Positions 25,610 through 34,361 of a stretch of DNA of 64,000 nucleotides are shown here, piece after piece. Every line of letters begins with the position of its first letter. Position 1 is the stretch's first letter. The notes under the pieces were generated by a model, which saw nothing but the letters and a program-made list of their open reading frames with translations, ran no database searches and was not told the origin of the DNA. Both the position numbers and the translations under genes were made by a program. The DNA is from CAZOZZ01 sp965247425 (GTDB lineage: Bacteria; Acidobacteriota; Terriglobia; 20CM-2-55-15): assembly GCA_965247425.1 (NCBI GenBank), contig OZ252023.1, positions 3,038,001 to 3,102,000 of the forward strand, given 5' to 3'.

Positions 25610-25740
25610 CGGGGAAAGGGTTTCGACCCAAAGACGCAAAGGCGCGGAGACGCAGAGATTTGTTTTTGCAGACGCCCTTTAATCCAGATTGAACAGACAT
25701 TGCGCCTTTGCGTCTCTGCGTCGTTTTGTCTTTAGTTCTT
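25610..25740. repeat. GCAAAGACGCAGAG palindromic intergenic repeat, copy 2
   Basis: The left arm GGCGCGGAGACGCAGAG pairs with the right arm TGCGCCTTTGCGTCTCTGCG across about 40 bases. It begins 25 bases after the MoeB-fusion stop and may act as its terminator. It shares flanking words (GGGAAAGG/GTTTCGAC left, TTTTGTCTTTAGTT right) with copy 3. Confidence 0.75.
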
Positions 25741-26567
25741 GCTAGCAGTCCATATTTTCGGACAAAAGTAACCTCGAGGTTACCCCTGGTTCGCCTCTCC
25801 CATTCCGGGTCTCAACCGCAAATCATTGATTCCTCGCCAAATCCAACGAACCCACCCAAAGGCACAGTCCGTGCTCTATCGGTAATCCGAAAGCGAAAAG
25901 CGATTTTCCTAGATGTGAAACGAGTTTCGAAAGTGGATCAGGAACTTTTGAAGGTCGCTCAGCGATTTCTGAAAGTGATTCTCCGAATTTCTTAGCTCGC
26001 TTCACGAGTTTCTTGACCGCCAAATCGCCTTTTTGAAACGTGAAAACGAAATCTAAAACCCGAAACACGACAACCGGAACATCCAACAAAGGGGAATCGA
26101 TATGAAGAGAAGAATCGTAACTGAACGGCGTGAGTTCAAGAAGCTTCGCCAGATGGCGGACTTTGTCATGCCAAGCCGAACCGTAAGGAAAAGAGTGTCG
26201 GGGTGGCCGTCCCTGGCCACCCGCGGGTAAAGCGACCCCGAAAATCCTGGTCTGCCTCGGTCTGCTCTCGCGTGGCCCCCCGGTTGCCCCGGCCGCCTCC
26301 CTGCTTTCCGATCATCTGGACTGGCCTGAACAGGCAAACACTACGGCGTTACACCGTGGGAATCGGCGCGGCGGTGTTTTGTCATTTCAAGATGTCTGCC
26401 CGTCCGGGCATCTTCCCGGCAATGGGGAATTCCGATTGAACGCCAACAGTAAAATGTCCAGTCTGGGGCGAAACTGGTAAGGACTGATGCAATTCCCATA
26501 CGCTAACTCACGACTACTCATCGCGGATCCGGCCTATCACTCTGGCATCTTCCTCCAGCGCCCACCC
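25741..26567. other. Long spacer with one possible mini-gene
   Basis: Apart from the 42-codon frame at 26102-26230, nothing with a recognisable product was seen. The part from 25850 to 26060 is A+T-richer than its surroundings and contains repeated GAAAGCG/GCGATTT words. The GC content then rises sharply from 26200. It ends at hairpin repeat copy 4. Confidence 0.35.
26102..26230 (+). CDS. Possible small basic protein
   Basis: A 42-codon frame starting MKRRIVTERREFKKLRQMADF, rich in arginine and lysine. AAAGGGGAAT lies seven bases before the ATG, a good ribosome site, which is the main reason for listing it. It has no known family, and the end (SGWPSLATRG) looks accidental, so it may be a truncated gene. 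Confidence 0.3.
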   Translation: MKRRIVTERREFKKLRQMADFVMPSRTVRKRVSGWPSLATRG

Positions 26568-26752
26568 CTAGGAGCCTGCGCGGTAGAAGGGATCTATGGC
26601 GAAAGCGGTATAATCGGTCCATATTTCCCCGATTTTTCGTTGAATAGAACCACTATTCGCCTCAAAATCGAGAAAATGCCTCAAAATCGAGAAGAACTGA
26701 CCTCGATTCTCCACTTTCTCGCTACGATCCCTTCTGCCGCGCAGGCTCCCAG
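26568..26752 (-). repeat. Palindromic hairpin element, family A copy 4
   Basis: This copy is inverted relative to copies 1-3 and is 185 bp long, because a 19-bp segment beginning CCTCAAAATCGAGAA is duplicated inside one arm. The right end is GGCTCCCAG rather than GGCTCCTAG. It lies 148 bp before the IS91 relic. Confidence 0.9.
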
Positions 26753-26891
26753 CGAATGAGAGTCGGCAACCACGCGACAATCGCGATAATGAAATCGCTG
26801 TCGACACGGATTGATCCAGTCGCTGCCCACGCATGTTGCTGAGTATGTTATGTCGTGAATTGTGCGCGGACTTGCGTGATGCAACGCTTTC

Positions 26892-27221
26892 GTGGCTATC
26901 GGCGTCGCATATCGAGCGCGCAGTCCGGAAACGACAGTGCTCTATCAGGTCGTTGCGGATGAACTGGAAACGTTCCTCGCCAGACAACGGGATCGCGAGC
27001 GTCCGGTCCCCCGATTTGTTGAAGAAGAATTCCGTGCCTTCCTGGATTGCGGCATTCTAGCGCGGGGCTTTCTGCGGCTTCACTGCCAGGACTGCGGCCG
27101 GGATCGGTTACTGGCGTTCTCCTGTAAAGCCCGCGTCTGGTGTCCGTCGTGTGGTGGACGACGCATGGCGGATACGGCGGCGCATCTGGTCGATCGTGTC
27201 TTTCCATTCGTGCCGGTACGG
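26892..27221 (+). pseudogene. IS91-family transposase N-terminal fragment
   Basis: The frame reads RARSPETTVLYQVVADELETF, then RFVEEEFRAFLDCGILARGFLRLHC. A zinc-binding block follows, HCQDCGRDRLLAFSCKARVWCPSCGGRRM, and then AAHLVDRVFPFVPVR. This is the zinc-finger N-terminal domain of IS91-type rolling-circle transposases, which normally continue with a catalytic Y2/HUH part. Here homology ends at about 27221, 26 bases before the stop of the opposite-strand DUF4097 gene. The transposase is thus truncated and inactive. Confidence 0.8.
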
Positions 27222-27246
27222 CACCGTCCTTATTTTCTGAAACGCC

Positions 27247-28239
27247 TCAGAATCGATCCCGAACGACGATGGAGCCCGAGGCTGTTCGAAGCCGGATCTC
27301 CGGGCTACCTGAACCTCGGATTATCGTCTGCTCGATATACTGCTGGTCGTTCCGGAGGAATGTTCTCTGTGAGGTGACCGCGAAGGGGCTTGTGATGCAG
27401 CCCCGATCCTCGCGCTTGGTCAGGATTAGCGTGAAGTCGTCGCCGAAGGCCGTGTCGATCCTTACATTTCCGGACGCCGACGAGGCCTCCAGGTCATACG
27501 ACCCGAGGTCGTCCAGTGTGACCACCACGTTCCCCGACGCCGACGAGAAGCGGCTCGGGCCATCTAAAGCAGTTTCGGACACACGGACATCGCCGCTCGC
27601 CGAGCTTCCTTCGAGCACCCCTTTGCTATTCTCGATGGTGACTTCCCCCGAAGCTGTCGAGAAGTCGAACCCCTCGCCTGCCCGCACGCCGTCGAGATCG
27701 ATGTCGCCGCTTGCGGTTTGCATCTCGACGTCGTCCCCAACGACCAGATCGTACAGTTCGAAATCGCCGATCGCCGTGTCGAAGGTGGAACCCGAGGCTA
27801 TCGTCACGTCCTCAAGGCGGACGTCGCCGCTCGCCGTCCGAAAGCGAAAGCTCGCCTCGACACCCGAAGCCTCCAGACCACCGGAGGCGGATTTCATGAC
27901 GATCACGGGTTCAAGAGAAGCGGGAACCGAAAGGATCCACTCCACGTTTCCACGGCTCGACGAACCGGTCCATCGCTCATCGATGCGTACGGTACTTCCC
28001 TGTTGATCCACCTCGCCCACGAAGGCCCCATCCGGTCTGACGTTCGAGCGGAGGGCGAGTTCCAGTTCGGATCCACCCGCGCGCTCCACGACGAGGTCGC
28101 CCGATATCCCTTCGAATTCGATCCGGTCGACCCCGGAAAACGTCCAATCGGAACCCTGCTCGACCTGGGCGCCCGCGGTACCCATCACGATCGCAATTGT
28201 CGCCATGACTCCGATAGCCACGTATTGCCTCTTTCTCAT
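27247..28239 (-). CDS. Exported DUF4097 beta-helix protein
   Basis: A 330-residue protein with a signal peptide (MRKRQYVAIGVMATIAIVMGTAGAQ). Repeated short units around TASGDV/SASGNV (e.g. FRTASGDVRLEDV, MQTASGDIDLDGV, FSSASGNVVVTL) are the mark of DUF4097 putative adhesin-type beta-helices. ATG at 28239 has GAGGAG eight bases upstream; longer in-frame starts lack such a site. The protein would be periplasmic or surface-associated. Its natural end, RTASGSIVVRD, is intact although the IS91 relic begins almost at the stop codon. Confidence 0.85.
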   Translation of the reverse strand: MRKRQYVAIGVMATIAIVMGTAGAQVEQGSDWTFSGVDRIEFEGISGDLVVERAGGSELELALRSNVRPDGAFVGEVDQQGSTVRIDERWTGSSSRGNVEWILSVPASLEPVIVMKSASGGLEASGVEASFRFRTASGDVRLEDVTIASGSTFDTAIGDFELYDLVVGDDVEMQTASGDIDLDGVRAGEGFDFSTASGEVTIENSKGVLEGSSASGDVRVSETALDGPSRFSSASGNVVVTLDDLGSYDLEASSASGNVRIDTAFGDDFTLILTKREDRGCITSPFAVTSQRTFLRNDQQYIEQTIIRGSGSPEIRLRTASGSIVVRDRF

Positions 28240-28769
28240 TCTTTGCTCCTCGTTCGTGTTAGTTCGGGGGGCAGAGCCCTCAATACCCGAATTCATGGAC
28301 ACCCCGCACCGGGGTCTCGGAACACAGTCGGCTCTGGGATCACGTCTGGTATCTCCTGCTGTCAATCTGTTCACGTATCGCATTGGCTGTGTCGGGGGCG
28401 CTCCTGGCTGTTTTGAACGTTCCCAGCGGCGGCCAGGAACCAGGTCCTACTCTTCCCGCAACCCCTCATGAAATTGATGGACGCAGCTACGCCCACATCT
28501 GATAGACACGCGGACAGGGGAAGTGGTCCCATTGGGCGAATGAAAAATGTTATGACAACTCGGTTTCGGGGGACGGTCCCACACCCTACACTGCGGCACC
28601 CCCTATGGGCAGGCCTGTCAGGAGACCTGACAGGTTGATTCAATTGCGTGAAAAGGCCTTCCTCTCGTACTATTACCGTCCGAGGTATTGGGCGTCGTTT
28701 TTCGCCGGCTATGCTACTAGGATTTCAGTTATCCGTCTCGCAATCGCCCCCTATTGATTGAGGTGGGGA
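28240..28769. other. Divergent spacer with small palindromes
   Basis: No gene found between the DUF4097 gene and exonuclease III. It should contain both promoters. Noted structures are a perfect 9-bp hairpin (next entry) and a GGGGACGGTCCC-like element near 28570 that resembles the stems of the 13.3-kb array. Confidence 0.4.
28614..28634. terminator. Perfect short hairpin
   Basis: CCTGTCAGG, loop AGA, CCTGACAGG gives a nine-pair stem. It is followed by TTGATTCAATT rather than a T-run. It could stop transcription or be an operator; its role is undecided. Confidence 0.35.
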
Positions 28770-29549
28770 ATGAGGATTGCGACCTGGAACATCAACGGAT
28801 TGAGAGCGCGCATGGATTTCGTGCTCCACTGGCTGAGAGACCGCCAACCCGACATAGTAGGATTGCAGGAGCTCAAGCTGAACGAGGAGCTGTTCCCGCA
28901 CTTGGAATTCGAAGCGGAGGGCTACCAGGCCGCGATCCATGCCCAGAAAGCATGGAACGGCGTTGCCGTTCTGAGCCGCCAAGAGTCCGAAGTCGTGCGC
29001 CGCGGACTACCTGAACAAGAGGAAATCGGAGCCCGCCTCCTGTCGGTGCGCGTCGGTGGCCTGACTTACATCACCGTTTACGTTCCCAATGGAAAGAACA
29101 CGGAGCACCCCGATTTTCCCCGGAAGCTGGCCTGGCTTGAGTCCCTTCACTCCTTCTTGAAGGACACCCTGACCCCCGGCGATCCGATCGTACTATGCGG
29201 GGATTTCAACCTCTGTCCCACCGCTCGAGACACCTGGGCCGAGGAAGGCGGGAAGGGAAGCATCTTCCACACCGACGCGGAGCGCTCGGCATACCAGGAT
29301 CTGCTGGACTGGGGTCTGGTCGACCTCTATCGCGAGATTCATCCCGAAGGTGGGTCCTTTAGCTGGTGGGATTATCGAGCAGGGGCTTTCCACCGTAATT
29401 GGGGACTTCGGATCGATCTCCTCCTTGCGACGGGAGCTGTTCTTCGACGAGTCGAGGACGTCTGGATCGACCGGGACTATCGCAAGAAGAAAGACGGATT
29501 GATCGCCTCCGATCACGCCCCGGTCGTGGCCGATCTCAAGGACGACTGA
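28770..29549 (+). CDS. xth: Exodeoxyribonuclease III
   Basis: A 259-residue enzyme of the AP endonuclease/exonuclease III family. Motifs in order are MRIATWNINGLRAR (Mg-site Asn), DIVGLQELKL (Mg-site Glu), YVPNGK, PIVLCGDFNLCP (Asp/Asn pair) and RIDLLLATG. The last is GLIASDHAPVVADL with the catalytic Asp-His. The length is standard. It repairs abasic sites and trims 3' ends. ATG 28770 follows GAGGTGGGG; a TTG 12 bases earlier is disfavoured. It stands alone. Confidence 0.95.
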   Translation: MRIATWNINGLRARMDFVLHWLRDRQPDIVGLQELKLNEELFPHLEFEAEGYQAAIHAQKAWNGVAVLSRQESEVVRRGLPEQEEIGARLLSVRVGGLTYITVYVPNGKNTEHPDFPRKLAWLESLHSFLKDTLTPGDPIVLCGDFNLCPTARDTWAEEGGKGSIFHTDAERSAYQDLLDWGLVDLYREIHPEGGSFSWWDYRAGAFHRNWGLRIDLLLATGAVLRRVEDVWIDRDYRKKKDGLIASDHAPVVADLKDD

Positions 29550-29573
29550 TTGGTAGAGGCTTGGGCGTCGTAG

Positions 29574-29771
29574 TTGTGGACCGAAACGGAGGATGACAGG
29601 ATCCACATCATCAGCGGACGTTCCGCGACGAAGCGGGAAGCAGCACCGTTCGCTAAGGCTATGGGGATTAGCGTGCACACACTCCGAAGCTGGGAGCAGG
29701 GACGTTGGATCTCCCGGTTCACGTTCATTTCACCCGGGTCGCCCGACGGCCTGCGGCCGCGCGCGGGTTGA
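29574..29771 (+). pseudogene. Mosaic remnant of toxin-antitoxin type genes
   Basis: The frame reads EDDRIHIISGRSATKRE, which matches the C-terminal end of BrnT-type toxins (IRIISARxATKRE). It is followed by AKAMGISVHTLRSWEQGRW, a helix-turn-helix of the HigA/Xre type. The rest (SPDGLRPRAG) is translated from the 102-bp repeat that starts at 29739. No full toxin or antitoxin is left. The two pieces do not normally belong to one gene, so this is a scar of several events. Confidence 0.5.
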
Positions 29772-29841
29772 CCTAACGCCCATACGGCGACACTGTCAGT
29801 ACTGCCATAGTCGTCAGACCCTGCTTATACCGCTTATCCGC
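29739..29841 (+). repeat. Dispersed ~102-bp repeat, family C copy 1
   Basis: It begins TCGCCCGACGGCCTGCGGCC and ends CTTATCCGC. Inside are a NotI palindrome, the 8-bp palindrome CAGTACTG and the word CCATAGTCGTCAGACCCTGC. Copies in the same orientation lie at 38175 and 43984, with only a few differences. All three begin inside a broken reading frame. It can form no full-length hairpin, unlike families A and B. Confidence 0.88.
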
Positions 29842-29954
29842 CCGGGAAGGTCGTTTAAGGACTTGAGCTTTTCCTTGCGAATATACCTGGTCTGTAGTTA
29901 ACTCTGCCGAGTTTTCGAGTCCTTTTAGATACGCCCACGGAGTAACCCACCGAT

Positions 29955-30728
29955 ATGGCATACACGATCAGCGAGAAGAATCTCGCACGGCAGCGGCTTC
30001 TGGCTAACATCCTAAATCCCAATGCGGCCTCCCATCTTGCAGGTCTCAACCTTAAGAAGAGCGGTCGCTGGCTTGATGTCGGTTCGGGGTTAGGCGCAAC
30101 GACCGAGTTGCTTGTTCATCTTCTGGACTCAAACGGAGAATGCGTCGGCTTGGAACAGGACCCTCGGTTGATTGAGGTTGCAGAAAGCCACGACTGGAAA
30201 GAGCGGCGAGTTAGCTTCCCCCCGGGCGATGCAATGGCTTTGCCGTTTGATGACGATACCTTTGACTTTGTCTTTTCGCGTTACCTGCTGGTACACCTTT
30301 CGGACCCTCTTTTAGCACTGCGAGAGATGATTCGCGTTTCGAAGCCGGGAGGTGTCGTCTTCGCACAAGAACCGGATCTGGCCTTCGATTGCTGCTACCC
30401 CCCGAGCCCGAGCTACGAGCGAATGCCTGAGCTATGGAAGGCGGTCTTCGCCGATGCGGAAATCGGAGGAAAGCTCGTGCACTTGTTCCGCGGCGCAGGA
30501 GCTGATCCACTGGACGTTAGATCTGACATTTTCATCGAGGCACAAGGTATGGATCTCAGGCGAATGCATACCTGGACGTTTGAGGCAATTGGTCAGGCGC
30601 TCGTGAGTGCCGGTCATATGGACTCAGCGGAGTTTAGCTCCTTGCTCGATGATTTTCGTCAAGTTGAGTCTGATGCCAGTAGGGTACTGATTTCGAATCC
30701 GGTCATCAGCGCCTGGGCTAGGGCGTGA
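29955..30728 (+). CDS. Class I SAM-dependent methyltransferase
   Basis: A 257-residue methyltransferase. Motif I is RWLDVGSGLGATTELL near residue 41, and the acidic end of strand 2 is VGLEQDPRLIEVA. Motif II/III blocks are GDAMALPFDDDTFDFVFSRYLLVHLSDP and EMIRVSKPGGVVFAQEPDL, the UbiE/Methyltransf_11 pattern. The C-terminal third is unassigned. The substrate is unknown; it could be a small molecule. It lies between a repeat-filled stretch and a histidine kinase gene, with no evident operon. Confidence 0.87.
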   Translation: MAYTISEKNLARQRLLANILNPNAASHLAGLNLKKSGRWLDVGSGLGATTELLVHLLDSNGECVGLEQDPRLIEVAESHDWKERRVSFPPGDAMALPFDDDTFDFVFSRYLLVHLSDPLLALREMIRVSKPGGVVFAQEPDLAFDCCYPPSPSYERMPELWKAVFADAEIGGKLVHLFRGAGADPLDVRSDIFIEAQGMDLRRMHTWTFEAIGQALVSAGHMDSAEFSSLLDDFRQVESDASRVLISNPVISAWARA

Positions 30729-30835
30729 CGGATTGAGACCGTCCGTTCTCATCGAGAAATCCCCAGGGCACTACTCTGGGCTGAGTCGAAGCGCGAACGC
30801 TAACCGAGTCAAACTGGTCCGAGTGAAGTAGAACC

Positions 30836-32182
30836 ATGTTTCCTAGCCGCGATGACGCTCCGCACAGCATGCCGCGACTGTACGCCGCGACCTCGGGCGG
30901 TTTGTCGCACGCGTGGCTGGCAGCGTATTACGCGTGGTTCGGATTCGGTGAGTTTGCCGTCATAAACGTGGCGTCGGTGGCACTCTGGTGCGGGTGCGTC
31001 GTCCTTCTCTGGCTCGGTCGACCGAAAGTGTCCGTATGGCTGATGATGCTGGAGGCCACGGTTCACGTGGTCGCCTTCGGGACCTACTTCGACGCTCTGG
31101 GCGGCTACCTCAACTTTCTGCCCGTACTCGTGATCGGGCCGTTCCTGCTGTTTGAACGGACTTACCGCAGACATACATGGCTGTTGCTCGGCGTCGCCCT
31201 CGTCGCTGCTTTGACGACGTGGAGCGTGACACCGACGAGTGGTCCGCTTTCGCCCGAAACCGTCGAGATTCTGTCCAGAGTCGGCGCTATCCACTTCGTT
31301 GTCGCACTTCTCTCTATTGGCGCGATAATTTACTACTTCATTCGAGGCCTCGAGCAGGCGGAGGACCGCGCACAGGGGGAAAGATCAGAGAAAGAAGCGT
31401 CGCTGACACGGGAGAAAGAGCAGGCGGAGGCCTTCGCCCTGGCTCGCAGCCAACTCGTCGAAGCTGAAAAGCAGGCGGCCGTCGGTCGTCTTGTCGCGGG
31501 CATTTTACATGAGGCCAACACTCCGCTGGGCGTGCTTCAGTCGGCAGCAGACACCTTTCGAACGATCATGGAGCGATGTCGCCTGTACGTTGAATCCCGC
31601 TCGGATGGGGACGCCGGAGCCCAGAGCGTGCGCCGGGCGATAGACGTTGGGTCAGACGTCGTGAAGACCGTCGAGGAAAGTAGCACTCGTATCGCCGCCA
31701 CCGTCGACAACCTGAAGCAGTTCGTCGCCCTCGACGAAGCGGACCGCCAGGTGATCGACGTGGGTGAAAGTATCGATAGCGCGCTGGGAGTCCTCGGATC
31801 CGATGAGGAGCGTCAGCGGATCAGGAAGAACATCGCACAAGCCGCAATGGTCGAATGTTATCCATCTAAGCTGAATCGAGCCTTTCTGACGCTGATTCAG
31901 AATGCCCTGGATGCGTCGGAGACTGGAGAGGTGGCGATACAGCTCACCACCCACGTGGGCGAGGTAGAAGTCCAGATTGCCGACCACGGGACCGGCATTC
32001 CCGAAGAAGTGCTGTCGGGGATATTCGAGTTCGGTTTTACGAAGAAGGCGACCGGAGAACGGATCGGCCTGAGGATCGGTCTTCCCACCTGCAAGAGAAC
32101 CATTGACGAGATCGGTGGCCGCATCTGGATCGACAGTGTGGTCGGAGTCGGTACGACGGTTCACATCCGTCTCCCCACCTGA
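30836..32182 (+). CDS. Membrane sensor histidine kinase
   Basis: A 448-residue kinase. About six hydrophobic segments fill residues 20-175, e.g. FAVINVASVALWCGCVVLLWLG and AIHFVVALLSIGAIIYYFI. A charged coiled coil (AEDRAQGERSEKEASLTREKEQAEAF) follows. The phosphoacceptor GRLVAGILHEANTPLGVL has its histidine near residue 225. The ATPase part shows LIQNALDAS, IADHGTGIPEEVLSGIFEFGFTKK and a weak G2 box (GERIGLRIGL). No receiver domain and no response regulator gene is adjacent, so it is an orphan kinase. Confidence 0.88.
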   Translation: MFPSRDDAPHSMPRLYAATSGGLSHAWLAAYYAWFGFGEFAVINVASVALWCGCVVLLWLGRPKVSVWLMMLEATVHVVAFGTYFDALGGYLNFLPVLVIGPFLLFERTYRRHTWLLLGVALVAALTTWSVTPTSGPLSPETVEILSRVGAIHFVVALLSIGAIIYYFIRGLEQAEDRAQGERSEKEASLTREKEQAEAFALARSQLVEAEKQAAVGRLVAGILHEANTPLGVLQSAADTFRTIMERCRLYVESRSDGDAGAQSVRRAIDVGSDVVKTVEESSTRIAATVDNLKQFVALDEADRQVIDVGESIDSALGVLGSDEERQRIRKNIAQAAMVECYPSKLNRAFLTLIQNALDASETGEVAIQLTTHVGEVEVQIADHGTGIPEEVLSGIFEFGFTKKATGERIGLRIGLPTCKRTIDEIGGRIWIDSVVGVGTTVHIRLPT

Positions 32183-32212
32183 AGCGCGGCCCCAGGCAAA
32201 CCTTCGACTAAA

Positions 32213-32254
32213 CCGCTCCTCAATCGCACATCCTCGAAATAGCAGGGCTATTCG
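32213..32254. repeat. Relic of family B palindrome
   Basis: CCGCTCCTCAATCGCA, then CTCGAAATAGC and GCTATTC, matches the reverse complement of the central part of the 3947-4124 element (GCGATTGAGGAGCGG and its AATAGC/GCTATT apex). The outer arms are not recognisable, so this is a decayed partial copy just after the kinase stop. Confidence 0.55.
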
Positions 32255-32432
32255 CCGACTCGGAAAAGTGGATTCCCTGAAGTCACTCCGCCGTAGCCGT
32301 CCGAGGCAGCCATGAGCAGCCAACTGCCAGGTCAGTGCGAGCGATGTAAGATCTACTGTCGTAGGCATGGCGGAGAGTAAAGCAGTGAGTGGCCAAAACT
32401 TTTGATTAACGATTCTGCTGTCAGGAGGCGTC

Positions 32433-32651
32433 ATGTATACGTGGCTGCTGTTTGTACTCGCAATCGTGGTCCTGATCCTGGTTCCGCTCGCGCCACACCT
32501 GGTACGACTCAGGATTAGATTCCTTAGATGGCTCCACTGGAACTGGGCAGTCAACTTGCTTGAGAGTCATTTCCAGGGCTGGGTGGTGTTCCGTCGGATA
32601 ATCCTGTTTGTGATCGCGGCCCTACTGCTTTATATCGGTTTTGCGCGATAG
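32433..32651 (+). CDS. Small membrane protein
   Basis: A 72-residue protein with two hydrophobic helices, WLLFVLAIVVLILVPLAP at residues about 4-21 and a second one near the C-terminus (IILFVIAALLLYIGF). They are separated by a basic and tryptophan-rich loop (RLRIRFLRWLHWNW). AGGAGG six bases before the ATG gives good support. No family was recognised. The IS21 element begins 68 bases after its stop. Confidence 0.6.
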   Translation: MYTWLLFVLAIVVLILVPLAPHLVRLRIRFLRWLHWNWAVNLLESHFQGWVVFRRIILFVIAALLLYIGFAR

Positions 32652-32828
32652 GCAGAACGACGAGGGAATCATCCTCGGGACGGCGGCATAGATGCGAGAC
32701 TGCCCTGGGTCGTCTCTGCTGATTTCGCTACTCTAAATTGGCCCACTTTTGATCGTTTGATTTGGCCCACCCCTGACGACTGAACCGGAGAGGCTGTTCC
32801 GAACAAAGAGTCGGAATGGAGGGACCCG

Positions 32829-34361
32829 GTGTCAAGGAGATCGAAGGTGGAATTATTTGAAGAGATTCGGCGAGAGCACGAGTTTGGTGTGGGAACGATC
32901 CAGGGTGTGGCCCGGCGGCTGGGGGTGCATCGGCGGATGGTGCGTCAAGCGCTGGGAAACGCCGTGCCGCCGGCGAGGAAGAGCCCGGAGCGGAAGAGGC
33001 CGAGGCTGGAGCCGGTTATGGAATTTATCAACGGGGTGTTGGAGGCGGACAGGCAGGCCCCGCGGAAGCAGCGGCACACCAGTCACCGGATCTACGAACG
33101 GATCCGGATGGAATTTCCGAAACATCCGATTGGGGAATCGACGGTTCGCCGGTATGTCGGGCGGCGGAAGCGGGAGATGGGTTTCATCCGACAGGAGACG
33201 TTCGTGCCGCAAAGCTACGCCTGGGGTCAGGAAGCACAGATCGACTGGTACGAAGCCGTCGCGGAGTTGGATGGCGAACGGCAGAAGCTCCAGGTTTTCT
33301 GTATGCGGAGCATGGGCAGTGGTGGCGCATTCCATCGAGCTTATCCTCGGGCGACACAACAGGCATTCCTGGAGGCTCATGAGTTGGGTTTCCGCTATTT
33401 TGCGGGGGTCTTCGGGGTGCTGCGTTATGACAACCTGACCAGCGCGGTGAAGAAGATTCTGCGGGGATACCGGCGTGTAGAGACCGAACGGTTCATCGCG
33501 TTTCGGTCGCATTGGAAGTTTCAAGCCGAGTTCTGCACACCCGGCGAGGGCCACGAGAAAGGCGGTGTGGAAGGCGAAGCCGGATACTTCCGGCGCAATC
33601 ACCTGGTACCGGTGCCGAAGGCGAAGGACCTGGCGGATCTGAATGCGCAGCTGCTGGCCGGTTGCCGGGCCGATGAACGGCGCAAGATCGGCGATCGGGT
33701 CCAGACGGTGGGTGAAGGGATGCAGATCGAACAGCCCCATCTGCTCGCGTTATCGACCGAAGGGTTCCCTCTGGCCGAGGACAGCTTTCCACGAGTCGAT
33801 GGTAAGGGATGTGTACGGGTGCGTAACAACTTCTACTCCGCCCCCGTCAAGACCGGGACTGTGGTGCGGGCGAGCGTTTTTCCGGCCTACGTGGAGGTCT
33901 GGCACGATGGCGGATGCGTGGCGCGGCATGAGCGAGGATATGGAAACGGCCAGCACTTCTTCAATCTGGAACATTATCTGGAGGTGTTGGAGCGGAAGCC
34001 GGGCGCGCTGGCCGGGAGCAAGCCTCTGGAGCAATGGCGGCAACAGGGCCGATGGCCGAAAAGCTATGACGAGTTCTGGCAGACGTTGATCGATCGCAAC
34101 GGAAAACAGAATGGGACCCGCGCAATGGTGGAGTTGCTCCTACTGGGCCGGGAACATGGCTATAGCGAGCTGGATTCCGCATTCCAACAAGCCCTGCGCC
34201 TGGGATGCTCCGATGCCGCCGCGGCGCGCTACCTGATGACCGAGGCCCGATTCGACCGGCCGGCGGCGCCGCGACTGGAAGTGGCCGCACTACGCGCTTA
34301 TGAGCGGCCCCTGCCGGAGGTGAATACTTACGATGCACTGCTCACTGCGGAGGTGGTCTAG
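32829..34361 (+). CDS. istA: IS21-family transposase IstA
   Basis: A 510-residue transposase. The N-terminus has helix-turn-helix blocks (GTIQGVARRLGVHRRMVRQAL and ESTVRRYVGRRKREMG). A DDE integrase core follows with aspartate in AQIDWYEAVAEL, then GVLRYDNLTSAV and the glutamate region in EGHEKGGVEGEAGYFRRNHLVP. The C-terminal part (FYSAPVKTGTVVRASVF...) is a beta-rich DNA-binding domain. It is nearly identical to the copy-2 protein; one visible difference is T versus A in SAPVK(T/A)GT. The stop overlaps the istB start by one base. Confidence 0.95.
   Translation: MSRRSKVELFEEIRREHEFGVGTIQGVARRLGVHRRMVRQALGNAVPPARKSPERKRPRLEPVMEFINGVLEADRQAPRKQRHTSHRIYERIRMEFPKHPIGESTVRRYVGRRKREMGFIRQETFVPQSYAWGQEAQIDWYEAVAELDGERQKLQVFCMRSMGSGGAFHRAYPRATQQAFLEAHELGFRYFAGVFGVLRYDNLTSAVKKILRGYRRVETERFIAFRSHWKFQAEFCTPGEGHEKGGVEGEAGYFRRNHLVPVPKAKDLADLNAQLLAGCRADERRKIGDRVQTVGEGMQIEQPHLLALSTEGFPLAEDSFPRVDGKGCVRVRNNFYSAPVKTGTVVRASVFPAYVEVWHDGGCVARHERGYGNGQHFFNLEHYLEVLERKPGALAGSKPLEQWRQQGRWPKSYDEFWQTLIDRNGKQNGTRAMVELLLLGREHGYSELDSAFQQALRLGCSDAAAARYLMTEARFDRPAAPRLEVAALRAYERPLPEVNTYDALLTAEVV

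Noticed and set aside
26487..26759. 90-codon frame across hairpin repeat copy 4
   Set aside because: Most of it is translation of the palindrome; there is no ribosome site.
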